In this document: positions 31,899 to 43,921 of the stretch, piece by piece | How the letters are laid out: every line of letters begins with the position of its first letter | Position numbering within the stretch: the first letter of the stretch is position 1 | Assembly (NCBI RefSeq): GCF_038502225.1 | Contig: NC_091293.1 | Span: 10,300,410-10,364,409 of the forward strand | Direction: 5' to 3' | DNA: 64,000 nucleotides | Source of the DNA: Cherax quadricarinatus | Taxonomy: Eukaryota; Arthropoda; Malacostraca; Decapoda; Parastacidae | Made by a program: the position numbers and the translations under genes | The notes under the pieces: model-generated | What the model was told of the DNA's origin: nothing | Database searches by the model: none | The model's input: only the letters and a program-made list of their open reading frames with translations

Positions 31899-33822
31899 TG
31901 GTGAGTGGAGTGGGTGAGCGGAGTGAGTGGAGTGGGTGAATGGAGTGGGTGAGTGGAGTGGGTGAGTGGAGTGGGTGAGTGGGGTGGGTGAGTGGAGTGG
32001 GTGAGTGGAGTGGGTGAGTGGAGTGGGTGAGTGGAGTGGGTGAGTGGAGTGGGTGAGTGGAGTGGGTGAGTGGAGTGGGTGAGTGGAGTGGGTGAGTGCA
32101 GTGGGTGAGTGGAGTGGGTGAGTGGAGTGGGTGAGTAGGGTGGGTGAGTGGAGTGGGTGAGTGGAGTGGGTGAGTGGAGTGGGTGAGTGGAGTGGGTGAG
32201 TGGAGTGGGTGAGTGGAGTGGGTGAGTGGAGTGGGTGAGTAGGGTGGGTGAGTGGAGTGGGTGAGTGGAGTGGGTGAGTGGAGTGGGTGAGTGGAGTGGG
32301 TGAGTGGAGTGGGTGAGTGGAGTGGGTGAGTGGAGTGGGTGAGTGGAGTGGGTGAGTGGAGTGGGTGAGTGGAGTGGGTGAGTGGAGTGGGTGAGTGGAG
32401 TGGGTGAGTGGAGTGGGTGAGTGGAGTGGGTGAGTGGAGTGGGTGAGTGGAGTGGGAGTAGGGTGGGTGAGTGGAGTGGGTGAGTGGAGTGGGTGAGTGG
32501 AGTGGGTGAGTGGAGTGGGTGAATGGAGTGGGTGAGTGGAGTGGGTGAGTGGAGTGGGTGAGTAGGGTGGGTGAGTGGAGTGGGTGAGTGGAGTGGGTGA
32601 GTGGAGTGGGTGAGTGGAGTGGGTGAGTAGGGTGGGTGAGTGGAGTGGGTGAGTGGAGTGGGTGAGTGGAGTGGGTGAGTAGGGTGGGTGAGTGGAGTGG
32701 GTGAGTAGGGTGGGTGAGTGGAGTGGGTGAATGGAGTGGGTGAGTGGAGTGGGTGAGTGGAGTGGGTGAGTGGAGTGGGTGAGTGGAGTGGGTGAGTGGA
32801 GTGGGTGAGTGGAGTGGGTGAGTAGGGTGGGTGAGTGGAGTGGGTGAGTGGAGTGGGTGAGTGGAGTGGGTGAGTGGAGTGGGTGAGTAGGGTGGGTGAG
32901 TGGAGTGGGTGAGTGGAGTGGGTGAGTGGAGTGAGTGGAGTGGGTGAATGGAGTGGGTGAGTGGAGTGGGTGAGTGGAGTGGGTGAGTGGAGTGGGTGAG
33001 TGGAGTGGGTGAGTGGAGTGGGTGAGTGGAGTGGGTGAGTGGAGTGGGTGAGTGGAGTGAGTGAGTGGAGTGGGTGAATGGAGTGGGAGAGTGGAGTGGG
33101 TGAGTGGAGTGGGTGAGTGGAGTGGGTGAGTGGAGTGAGTGAGTGGAGTGGGTGAGTGGAGTGGGTGAGTGGAGTGGGTGAGTGGAGTGGGTGAGTGGAG
33201 TGGGTGAGTGGAGTGGGTGAGTGGAGTGGGTGAGTGGGGTGGGTGAGTGGAGTGGGTGAGTGGAGTGGGTGAGTGGAGTGGGTGAGTGGAGTGGGTGAGT
33301 AGGGTGGGTGAGTGGAGTGGGTGAGTGGAGTGGGTGAGTGGAGTGGGTGAGTGGGGTGGGTGAGTGGAGTGGGTGAGTGGAGTGGGTGAGCGGAGTGAGT
33401 GGAGTGGGTGAATGGAGTGGGTGAGTGGAGTGGGTGAGTGGAGTGGGTGAGTGGGGTGGGTGAGTGGAGTGGGTGAGTGGAGTGGGTGAGTGGAGTGGGT
33501 GAGTGGAGTAGGTGAGTGGAGTGGGTGAGTGGAGTGGGTGAGTGGAGTGGGTGTGTAGGGTGGGTGAGTGGAGTGGGTGAGTGGAGTGGGTGAGTAGGGT
33601 GGGTGAGTGGAGTGGGTGAGTGGAGTGGGTGAGTAGGGTGGGTGAGTGGAGTGGGTGAGTGGAGTGGGTGAGTAGGGTGGGTGAGTGGAGTGGGTGAGTG
33701 GAGTGGGTGAGTGGAGTGGGTGAGTGGAGTGGGTGAGTGGAGTGGGTGAGTGGAGTGGGTGAGTAGGGTGGGTGAGTGGAGTGGGTGAGAGGAGTGAGTG
33801 AGTGGAGTGGGTGAGTGGAGTG
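31899..33822. repeat. 13-bp G-rich minisatellite, about 148 copies
   Basis: The unit is GTGGGTGAGTGGA, with GTAGG and GTGGGG variants. The + strand is almost free of C. The 650-residue minus-strand open frame is a repeat artefact, since three 13-base units make 13 codons. Confidence 0.97.
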
Positions 33823-33839
33823 TGTATTGTTAAGATTAC

Positions 33840-34645
33840 CATTCAGCTTAGTGTTATCTCTCAGCTTAGTGTTATCTCTCAGCTTAGTGTTAACTCTCAG
33901 CTTAGTGTTAACTCTCAGCTTAGTGTTAACTCTCAGCTTAGTGTTATCTCTCAGCTTAGTGTTAACTCTCAGCTTAGTGTTAACTATCAGCTTAGTGTTA
34001 TCTCAGCTTAGTGTTACCGCTCCGCTTAGTGTTAACCCTCAGCTTAGTGCTAACCCTCAACTTAGTGTTAACCCTCAGCTTAGTGTTAACCCTCAGCTTA
34101 GTGTTAACCCTCAGCTTAGTGTTAACTCAGCTTATTGTTAACCCTCAGCTTAGTGTTAGCTCTCAGCTTATTGTTAACCCTCAGCTTAGTGTTAACCCTT
34201 AGCTTAGTGTTAACCCTCAGTGTTAACTCTCAGCTTAGTGTTACCCCTTAGCATAGTGTTAACCCTCAGTGTTAACCCTCAGCTTAGTGGTAACCTTCAG
34301 CTTAGTGTTAACCCTCAGCTTAGTGTTACCCCTCAGCTTAGTGTTAACATTCAGCTTAGTGTTACCCCTCAGCTTAGTGTTAACCCTCAGCTTAGTGTTA
34401 GCCCTCAGCTTAGTGTTAACTCTCAGCTTAGTGTTAAATCTCAGCTTAGTGTTAACTCTCAGCTTAGTGTTAAATCTCAGCTTAGTGTTAACCCTCAGCT
34501 TAGTGTTAACATTCAGCTTAGTGTTAACATTGAGCTTAGTGTTAACCCTCAGCTTAGTGTTAAATCTCAGCTTAGTGTTAGATCTCAGCTTAATGTTAAC
34601 CCTCAGCTTAGTGTTAGCTCTCAGCTTAGTGATAAGATTAAGCCT
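33840..34645. repeat. 18-bp minisatellite, about 44 copies
   Basis: The unit is CAGCTTAGTGTTAACCCT, with CTCT, ATCT and ATTC variants. It starts about 20 bases after the 13-bp array and is not related to the 18-bp array at 22262. Confidence 0.95.
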
Positions 34646-35180
34646 CAGCTTAACAGTTCTGTTCGTGCAATAATGTTTATATTTTGTGTTATCAGAACAG
34701 TTATGTTAAATATTAGGACGCACCAGGATTTATTTCTGTAACTTGGTCATATTTTAAACTTCGCCACTTTATCTTAATAGATAAAAACATCATATTTGCC
34801 AGCTATTCTGTTGACATCATTTAATTACCATTACTTGTCTAATTACCATAACCTGTTTTAATACCACATTTACTATCTTAGAGTACTCTTAATTAACTTG
34901 TACTGCCAAATAACCTCTAGTATAACTACCAGTGCAATATTGAATTCAAATAACTGTTCTTAAAATTTAATACTTGAAATAAACATTACTTTTTAATTTT
35001 TTTTTTACTAATTAATCTTTTTTTGTAATCATTATTACTTACTAAAATTTTATTAAACATCATATTTACTACCAGTCAATTTTATTTTTGTAAATTAATC
35101 ATTATTTTATACTTTTCATAACATTTTGTTGCCAAATTTTCAAGTTTGTATATTCAACTCCAACCTTTATATTATCCTTT
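34646..35180. other. AT-rich unique sequence
   Basis: Very A/T-rich with several poly-T runs. No gene or repeat recognised. Confidence 0.5.
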
Positions 35181-35266
35181 GTACCTATGTACCTGTGTAC
35201 CTGTGTACCTGTGTACCTATGTACCTGTGTACATGTGTACCTGTGTACCTGTGTACCTGTCTACCA
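35181..35266. repeat. 10-bp tandem repeat
   Basis: About eight copies of GTACCTGTGT with single-base variants. Confidence 0.9.
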
Positions 35267-35375
35267 TCTTACTATCATATTATAACCAAGTCATTGCCAT
35301 TGTTATTTTTTACTTATTATTCTTTTGGTACTTTAATTTGTGAATTTTATTTTGTCAATTTAAATCTAGTTATAC

Positions 35376-36834
35376 TCTTGATCTTGTTAACAACCTATAT
35401 CAGACCCTAGTGCAATTGTTCTTGTTAACAACCTATATCAGACCCTAGTGCAATTGTTCTTGTTAACAACCTATATCAGACCCTAGTGCAATTGTTCTTG
35501 TTAACAACCTATATCAGACCCTAGTGCAATTGTTCTTGTTAACAACCTATACCAGACCCTAGTGCAATTGTTCTTGTTAACAACCTATATCAGACCCTAG
35601 TGCAATTGTTCTTGTTAACAACCTATATCAGACCCTAGTGCAATTGTTCTTGTTAACAACCTATATCAGACCCTAGTGCAATTGTTCTTGTTAACAACCT
35701 ATACCAGACCCTAGTGCAATTGTTCTTGTTAACAACCTATATCAGACCCTAGTGCAATTGTTCTTGTTAACAACCTATATCAGACCCTAGTGCAATTGTT
35801 CTTGTTAACAACCTATATCAGACCCTAGTGCAATTGTTCTTGTTAACAACCTATATCAGACCCTAGTGCAATTGTTCTTGTTAACAACCTATACCAGACC
35901 CTAGTGCAATTGTTCTTGTTAACAACCTATATCAGACCCTAGTGCAATTGTTCTTGTTAACAACCTATATCAGACCCTAGTGCAATTGTTCTTGTTAACA
36001 ACCTATATCAGACCCTAGTGCAATTGTTCTTGTTAACAACCTATATCAGACCCTAGTGCAATTGTTCTTGTTAACAACCTATATCAGACCCTAGTGCAAT
36101 TGTTCTTGTTAACAACCTATATCAGACCCTAGTGCAATTGTTCTTTTTAACAACCTATATCAGACCCTAGTGCAATTGTTCTTGTTAACCTATATAAGAC
36201 CCTAGTGCAATTGTATACCAGCAATTGTTCTTGTTAACAACCTATATCAGACCCTAGTGCAATTGTTCTTGTTAACAACCTATATCAGACCCTAGTGCAA
36301 TTGTTCTTGTTAACAACCTATATCAGACCCTAGTGCAATTGTTCTTGTTAACAACCTATATCAGACCCTAGTGCAATTGTTCTTGTTAACAACCTATATC
36401 AGACCCTAGTGCAATTGTTCTTGTTAACAACCTATATCAGACCCTAGTGCAATTGTTCTTGTTAACAACCTATATCAGACCCTAGTGCAATTGTTCTTGT
36501 TAACAACCTATATCAGACCCTAGTGCAATTGTTCTTGTTAACAACCTATATCAGACCCTAGTGCAATTGTTCTTGTTAACAACCTATATCAGACCCTAGT
36601 GCAATTGTTCTTGTTAACAACCTATATCAGACCCTAGTGCAATTGTTCTTGTTAACAACCTATATCAGACCCTAGTGCAATTGTTCTTGTTAACAACCTA
36701 TATCAGACCCTAGTGCAATTGTTCTTGTTAACAACCTATATCAGACCCTAGTGCAATTGTTCTTGTTAACAACCTATATCAGACCCTAGTGCAATTGTTC
36801 TTGTTAACAACCTATACCAGACCCTAGTGCAATT
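35376..36834. repeat. 38-bp minisatellite, about 38 copies
   Basis: The unit is TTGTTCTTGTTAACAACCTA plus TATCAGACCCTAGTGCAA. Copies are very homogeneous. A TACCAG variant recurs at roughly five-unit spacing in the left half. One rearranged unit is at about 36188-36225. Confidence 0.97.
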
Positions 36835-36873
36835 GCAAGTACCATTTTAATTTGTATTTTTATATTATAAGTT

Positions 36874-37170
36874 TATACCTAGTTGTACTTTAGCTCATTC
36901 TAGCTCAATACTTAGACAACACCTAAACTAACTATACCTAGTTGTACTTTAGCTCATTCTAGCTCAATACTTAGACAACACCTAAACTAACTATACCTAG
37001 TTGTACTTTAGCTCACTCCAGCTCAATTCATAGACAACACTAAATTCAATATATTAGACCTTAGTTCAATTACAAGAGTGAGTCTGGTGCCACTTGTAAT
37101 TTTTTTTTATAGTATTAGTTTATACCTAGTTGTACTTTAGCTCATTCTAGCACAACACATAGACAATATC
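36874..37170. repeat. 59-bp tandem repeat, three copies plus a diverged fourth
   Basis: The unit starts TATACCTAGTTGTACTTTAG and includes CTCATTCTAGCTCAATAC. Three copies start at about 36875, 36934 and 36993; a partial copy is at about 37121. Confidence 0.85.
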
Positions 37171-37229
37171 AATTTCATTATGTTTATTAGTGACTATACT
37201 CTATATGACCAAAGTGCTTTACCTATATA

Positions 37230-40200
37230 CTTATCCAAACCTCCCGCCACTACAGAAATCAGTATTAGAACTCACCACATAATACAGGATATAAACAACC
37301 ACTATTTAAACCTAAAAGATGAATGATCACGTTGACCCTGATCTAAACCTCCATAATCTAACACACAATCAAAACTTATTGGAAAGTAACTGCCTTTATT
37401 ACACAGCATCACAATTAGTTTAATATGTTTATTCTGCACCCCATACCCATCCTGTGGGCAGTAGTCAAAAGATAACAGAGGTACATAATTGGTCCAGGGA
37501 CTGGACTCCAAAGTTTTGATAGCTGAGCAAGTTACAGAGGTAATGAACTCACAATTTACAAAGGTAATGAACTCACAATTTACAAAGCTAATGAACTCCA
37601 GGTAGGTCTGGTCACACTCATCACAAGCCAGCACTATCCTGAACACTGCTCAAAGTCTATCAGTTCTTAACTACAACATCAGGTCCTTAAGCAAACACTG
37701 TGATGACCTCCTGGCACTCCTTGAGTCACTAGACACCCTTCTCCTGCATTATTCTTACTGATACATGGCTTAAGCAGGACACAATTGATATCTACCCACT
37801 ACCAGGATACACAGCAATCCACAACTGCAGACCATACCAAGTTGGGGGTGGTACTGCAATCTATTACTCTAACCAACTATCTTGCATTAGCACTAATTGC
37901 TTTAGTGATGAATATGGGGAATACATTTTTGCTAATTTTACTGTAAAAAACCTCAAGACACCTATAACAATCGGTGCCATATACCGGATACCCCATACAA
38001 ACATCCCAAACTTCAGTGAGAATCTAAAGTCACTAATACAAACAGACACATGAACAAGCACCACCTTCTCTTAGCTGGAGACTTCAATATCAACCTTGGC
38101 CTATCAGATGATCAGACTGTAACTGATTTCATCAACAATATGAACAATGCACTTCTCATACCAACAATAACTAAACCAACCAGGCTGACTGAGACAAGTA
38201 CAACCATAATAGACCACATATGGACCAATATACTAGCCCCCCTTAAATCAGGGATAATCACAGACAGCACTACTGACCACTACCCAACCTTCCTCTTAAA
38301 CATTAGTAAGCCACCACTGGAATACAACAAAGTTTCATTTAGACTCCATGCCGAGGCCTAAATAAGGAATTTCACAGCAGACCTAGAGACTGTTGACTGG
38401 CCTACAGAATTCCCCAATGCCAATGGCATTGACGATTGGACAGACATTTTTCTTAACAAAATACTTAGACTATACAACAAACATTGTCCTATAAAAACGA
38501 AACAGATCATGAATGAACGGCTCGGTTGCCCATGGCTAACCAGCAGCATTCTGAAATCCATTGATAAGAAACACCAATATGAAAAGCAATATAGACAGGG
38601 CTTAATACACAAAGATATTCTTAAACAATATTCAACAGTTCTCACCAAATTAATAAAGAAAGCCAAACAACTGTACTACTCCAGCAGATTCACTGACACA
38701 AGAGGAGATATAAAAGAGACCTGGAAAACACTTTCCCAGATTCTGGGCACCCACAAACTAAAAAAAAACAAGAATATTGTTCTAACTAAACCTCATGAAA
38801 CACCACTGCATCCCACTGATACAGCTAACAAGATAAACGACTTCTTCTCAAACATAGGATCTAATCTCGCCAGTAAAATCCCATGTACCAATGCCCGTGC
38901 TGGGGACTACCTAGATGGGAATTTCCCAAATTCCTTCTATCTTGTACCAACTGAGCCCACAAAAGTCAACGCGATCATAAAGTCACTTAAAAATAACTCA
39001 TGGAATCTGTCTCATGTCCCACCATTATTGCACAAGCGAGCGGCCCATGTCCTTTCGCATGCTATTACATTACTTTTTAACAAGTCACTAGAAACTAGCA
39101 CTTTCCCGACACTACTCAAGACAGCAAGGGTTACACCAATACATAAAGGTGGTGACCCTACAGACATAAGCAACTATAGGCCAATATCGAACTTACCATT
39201 GCTATCAAAAATCTTCGAGAAATTCGTGCACAGGAGACTATATTCATTTATAACGTCACAAAACATACTCAACCCCTGCCAATTTGGATTCAGGAAAAAT
39301 AAAAACACTAATGATGCAGTTGTAAAAATGCTAGATCTGCTTTACACATCATTGGAAAATAAGGAATATCTGCTAGGAATTTTTATTGACCTAAGAAAAG
39401 CTTTTGACACAGTACACCACGGCATCCTACTCCACAAACTTGACCATTATGGTATAAGAGGCCATGCGCTTGCATATTTCAAATCCTACCTTACTAATAG
39501 GTATCAATATGTCACCATTAAAGACACAGCCTCATCAATACGGCCACTTGATACTGGAGTTCCGCAGGGAAGTGTCCTTGGGCCTCTGCTCTTCCTCATT
39601 TACATCAATGATCTTCCAAACATATCCCAACACCTGAAACCCATTCTCTTTGCTGACGACACAACTTATGTCATCTCCCACCCTAATCTTGCCACCCTCA
39701 ACACCATTGTTAATGAGGAGCTGCTCAAAATATCGACTTGGATGACAGCCAATAAACTTACACTTAACACTGGCAAAACCTACTATATTATGTTTGGTAG
39801 CAGAGCAGGTGTTGCGCAACTTAACATTAAGATCGACAACATTCTAATTGCCAGACATAATGAGGGAAAATTCCTTGGCCTATACCTCGACAACAACCTA
39901 AATTTCAGAACCCACATCCAACACATAACAAAAAAAGTATCCAAAACGGTGGGGATCCTCTCCAAGATACGATACTATGTACCGCAAACTGCCCTTCTCA
40001 CACTATACCATTCACTTATATATCCATACCTCACCTATGCTATCTGTGCTTGGGGTTCAACTGCAGCAACACACCTAAAGCCAATAATAACCCAACAAAA
40101 AGCCGCAGTAAGAATAATCACTAAATCCCATCCCTGGCAACCCCCCCCCCTGCACTCTCCATAGATCTAAACTTACTCCCTGTTCAGAACATCCACACTT

Positions 40201-40884
40201 ACTACTGTGCAATCTATATCTACAGGACCTTAAATTCCAATATTAACCTTGACCTAAAACGCTTTCTTGATAGTTTTGACAGGATCCACAGGCAAAACAC
40301 CAGACACAAACATCTCTATGACATTCCCCGAGTTCGACTAAACCTTTACAAAAATTCAATGTATTTCAAAGGACCTAAAATCTGGAACACCCTTCCTGAA
40401 AACTCTAGAACTGCAGACACATTCATCACTTTCAAAATTACAGTTAGAAAACATCTTATCTCCCTGATACACCCCGACAACTAACTACATGATAACCACC
40501 TGGTGGTTCAAAATTACACTCACTCATCCACTGACTATAAACCCAGAAATACTAATCGTAGTCTTAAAATAATAAATCCTAACTAGTCATAAGTTTGCCT
40601 ATGTTACTCAAATATAGACACCTTGTATTGTGCCAAAACAAAAGCATTCACATTGCTAAACTCAAAATTATGATGTAGTCACTTAGCCTTAATACTATAA
40701 TCTGTAAGGACTTAATGTTAAGAATTAATCTAAGTCTGCTCGAAATGCCTAGCCATGCTAGGTGTCCTAGTGGCCCCCTCTCTAATTAGTATTTTATAAC
40801 ATGTAAACCACACAATACCCAAAACCTGTAAACCCCACATTGTAACCATTATAGAAAATAAACTTGAATTGAATTGAATTGAAT
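37230..40884 (+). mobile_element. LINE-B copy 2, nearly full length
   Basis: The + strand homologue of 6107-9480. It has a 5' region with an extra segment of about 200 bases at 37412-37620 that includes a 24-base direct duplication (GGTAATGAACTCACAATTTA...). ORF2 follows, then a 3' UTR to GAAAATAAACTTG and a GAATT-repeat tail (40860-40884). The 5' boundary is approximate. Confidence 0.85.
37640..40484 (+). pseudogene. LINE-B copy 2 ORF2 (endonuclease and reverse transcriptase), few lesions
   Basis: The best-preserved ORF2 of the window. The endonuclease part (AGDFNINL near 38080, TDHYPTF near 38275) is open in 38050-38361. A 551-residue open stretch (38509-40164) carries IDLRKAFDTVHHG, GVPQGSVLGPLLFLIYIND and the catalytic FADD (39649-39660). 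A C-run at 40139-40150 shifts the frame. Beyond it the C-terminal region continues to a stop at 40482-40484. A stop near 38359 separates the two domains. A few lesions only, so the insertion is fairly young, but no complete protein is encoded. Confidence 0.88.
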
Positions 40885-41436
40885 TATTTTTAACTGTTTT
40901 AGCAATGGTAGTGGAATTTGAGAAGCTTTTGTATAATAAATGGAGATATCAACCACAACTTTGTATTCGTGTTTCATGCTCACCTGGATTTTACCTGAAG
41001 AGGGGTAAGAGAATAATCTGTTTCTAAGGAAAACATTCTGGTCTGTCCTTGTCTCAGTTCTACCTTCTTAACCTACCCTCAACCTTACATCCATCTGTAG
41101 TTTCCACCACTATGTCCCTGTACTAGAATCTTCAGCACCAACTCCCATCCTTATATCCTGCTCCTACGACCTCTGTCGATCTCTCTTTCGCTCTGTGACC
41201 AGAACAAGCGTCAGTTCACAGCAGACATCCTCCTCCATGACAATCACTCAAACTTTCTTGGGTTATCCCAGGTTCTCTACACATATGCTGCTAAGTATGA
41301 TAATTTATAACTGTATTTGCTTATATCAGAATAAACTTACTTACTTACTTGCTTACATACCCTTGACTTGGTATATAACATACGTTGCCTGACATAAACA
41401 AAAAAATTTCTGGCAAGGAAACCTTAACATTAGTTT
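40885..41436. other. Unique sequence with a possible retroposon tail
   Basis: Mostly unrecognised. At 41327-41350 AGAATAAACTTACTTACTTA resembles the AATAAAC-plus-microsatellite 3' ends of LINE-B and may mark the tail of another short retroposon. Confidence 0.35.
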
Positions 41437-41653
41437 ACACCATATTCTGATCATCACCATACACTATATTCTGATCATCACCATACACTATATTCTGATC
41501 ATCACCATACACTATATTCTGATCATCACCATACACTATATTCTGATCATCACCATACACTATATTCTGACCATCACCATACACTATATTCTGATCATCA
41601 CCATACACTATATTCTGATCATCACCATACACTATATTCTGACTATCACCATA
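41437..41653. repeat. 24-bp satellite, segment 1
   Basis: The unit is CATCACCATACACTATATTC plus TGAT. The same array resumes at 42217, 43165 and 53890; retroelements separate the segments. Confidence 0.95.
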
Positions 41654-42216
41654 CACTCCTTTAAAGGCAGGTGAAATTGCTGACCTAGAAAATGTACAGA
41701 GAACCTTCACGGCGCGCATAACGGAGATAAAACACCTCAATTATTGGGAGCGCTTGAGGTTCCTAAACCTGTATTCCCTGGAACGCAGGCGGGAGAGATA
41801 CATGATTATATACACCTGGAAAATCCTAGAGGGACTAGTACCGAACTTGCACACGAAAATCACTCACTACGAAAGCAAAAGACTTGGCAGACGATGCAAC
41901 ATCCCCCCAATGAAAAGCAGGGATGTCACTAGCACGTTAAGAGACCATACAATAAGTGTCAGGGGCCCGAGACTGTTCAACTGCCTCCCAGCATACATAA
42001 GGGGTATTACCAACAGACCCCTGGCAGTCTTCAAGCTGGCACTGGACAAGCACCTAAAGTCGGTTCCTGACCAGCCAGGCTGTGGCTCGTACATCGGTTT
42101 GCGTGCAGCCAGCAGCAACAGCCTGGTTGATCAGGCTCTGATCCACCAGGAGGCCTGGTCACAGACCGGGCCGCGGGGGCGTTGACCCCCGGAACTCTCT
42201 CCAGGTAAACTCCAGG
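41654..42216 (+). mobile_element. LINE-C 3' end, copy 1
   Basis: The last 140 or so codons of a third LINE family. It is open from about 41660 to the stop after GPRGR near 42183 and includes NLYSLERRRERYMIIYTWKI. It ends in the direct repeats CCAGGTAAACTCCAGGTAAA. No catalytic core is present. It sits inside the 24-bp satellite, with TACACT-like sequence at both edges. Confidence 0.88.
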
Positions 42217-42604
42217 TAAACACTATATTCTGATCATCACCATACACTATATTCTGATCATCACCATACACTATATTCTGATCATCACCATACACTATAT
42301 TCTGATCATCACCATACACTATATTCTGACCATCACCATACACTATATTCTGATCATCACCATACACTATATTCTGATCATCACCATACATTATATTCTG
42401 ACCATCACCATACACTATATTCTGATCATCACCATACACTACATTCTGATCATCACCATACATTATATTCTGATCATCACCATACACTAAGTTCTGACCA
42501 TCACCATACACTATATTCTGATCATCACCATACACTATATTCTGATCATCACCATACACTATATTCTGATCATCACCATACATTATATTCTGACTATCAC
42601 CATA
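42217..42604. repeat. 24-bp satellite, segment 2
   Basis: About 16 units of the CATCACCATACACTATATTC array between the two LINE-C fragments. Confidence 0.95.
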
Positions 42605-43166
42605 CACTCCTTTAAAGGCAGGTGAAATTGCTGACCTAGAAAATGTACAGAGAACCTTCACGGCGCGCATAACGGAGATAAAACACCTCAGTTACTGGGA
42701 GCGCTTGAGGTTCCTGAACCTGTATTCCCTGGAACGCAGGCGGGAGAGATACATGATTATATACACCTGGAAAATCCTAGAGGGACTAGTACCGAACTTG
42801 CACACGAAAATCACTCACTACGAAAGCAAAAGACTTGGCAGACGATGCAACATCCCCCCAATGAAAAGCAGGGATGTCACTAGCACGTTAAGAGACCATA
42901 CAATAAGTGTCAGGGGCCCGAGACTGTTCAACTGCCTCCCAGCATACATAAGGGGGATTACCAACAGACCCCTGGCAGTCTTCAAGCTGGCACTGGACAA
43001 GCACCTAAAGTCGGTTCCTGACCAGCCGGGCTGTGGCTCGTATGTTGGTTTGCATGCAGCCAGCAGCAACAGAATGGTTGATCAGGCTCTGATCCACCAG
43101 GAGGCCTGGTCACAGACCGGGCCGCGGGGGTGTTGACCCCCGGAACTCTCTCCAGGTAAACTCCAG
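42605..43166 (+). mobile_element. LINE-C 3' end, copy 2 (duplicate of copy 1)
   Basis: Nearly identical to 41654-42216, with the same left breakpoint in LINE and satellite, offset by 951 bases. It was therefore made by duplication of a satellite-plus-LINE block, not by a second transposition. Differences include a G-to-T change giving GPRGC at the end. Confidence 0.88.
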
Positions 43167-43596
43167 GTATACACTATATTCTGACCATCACCATACACTA
43201 TATTCTGACCATCACCATACACAATATTCTGATCATCACCATACACTATGTTCTGATCATCACCATACACTATACTCTGACTATCACCATACAATATTTT
43301 CTGATCATCACCATACACTATATTCTGATCATCACCATACATTACATTCTGGCAATCACCATACACTATATTCTGATCATCACCATACATTATATTCTGA
43401 CCATCACTATACACTATATTCTGATCATCACCATACACTATATTCTGACCATCACCATACACTATGTTCTGACCATCAACATACACTATATTCTGACCAT
43501 CACCATACACTATATTCTGACCATCACCATACACTATATTCTGATCATCACCATACACTATATTCTGACCATCACCATACACAATATTCTGATCAT
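43165..43596. repeat. 24-bp satellite, segment 3
   Basis: About 18 units, with variants GACCATCA, GTTCTGA and TACTCTGA. It ends at TGATCAT, where Gypsy-1 is inserted. Confidence 0.95.
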
Positions 43597-43921
43597 TGTA
43601 GACAGCCTGTACTGTCAGAACACATGACCTAGCCGTCTGCTCTGACTAGTTCATATTTCGCGGCATTTAGGTGCTGCCCTCTGTAGGCTCACCCAGGTCA
43701 GTGGGAGGCTCAGCCCATCTGCTCTCACTCCTAGGCCGACCGACTTGAAAGACACAAGTGCTTCCCCTCCACGGACTGGCTTTCGATCACTCCCTCACAC
43801 TGCCCGTTGTGTACTCACTCCTACTCAATTAAAGCCAAACTAGTCCACGGCCATATCATTGCTACCTACGCTACCTTCATCAGCACTAAACCACTGTTCA
43901 GCAGTAAGAACAGCAATAACA
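43597..43921 (+). repeat. Gypsy-1 5' LTR
   Basis: Starts TGTAGACAGCCTGTACTGTC and ends CAGTAAGAACAGCAATAACA. ATTAAA at about 43829 could be the polyadenylation signal. It matches the 3' LTR with only scattered substitutions. Confidence 0.95.

Noticed and set aside
31890..33842. 650-residue histidine/proline/threonine repeat protein on the minus strand
   Set aside because: 13-bp array; the 39-base super-period gives the open frame. No domain and no splice context.
33840..34645. Interstitial telomere-like repeats (GTTAACCCT words)
   Set aside because: The 18-base unit contains TTAACCC only by chance within a longer unit. There is no run of the arthropod TTAGG or vertebrate-type motif.
42131..43582. 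YGDDQNIV repeat proteins (166-200 residues) with a YGDD word suggesting a polymerase
   Set aside because: YGDD arises from the 24-bp satellite read on the minus strand. It has no polymerase context.
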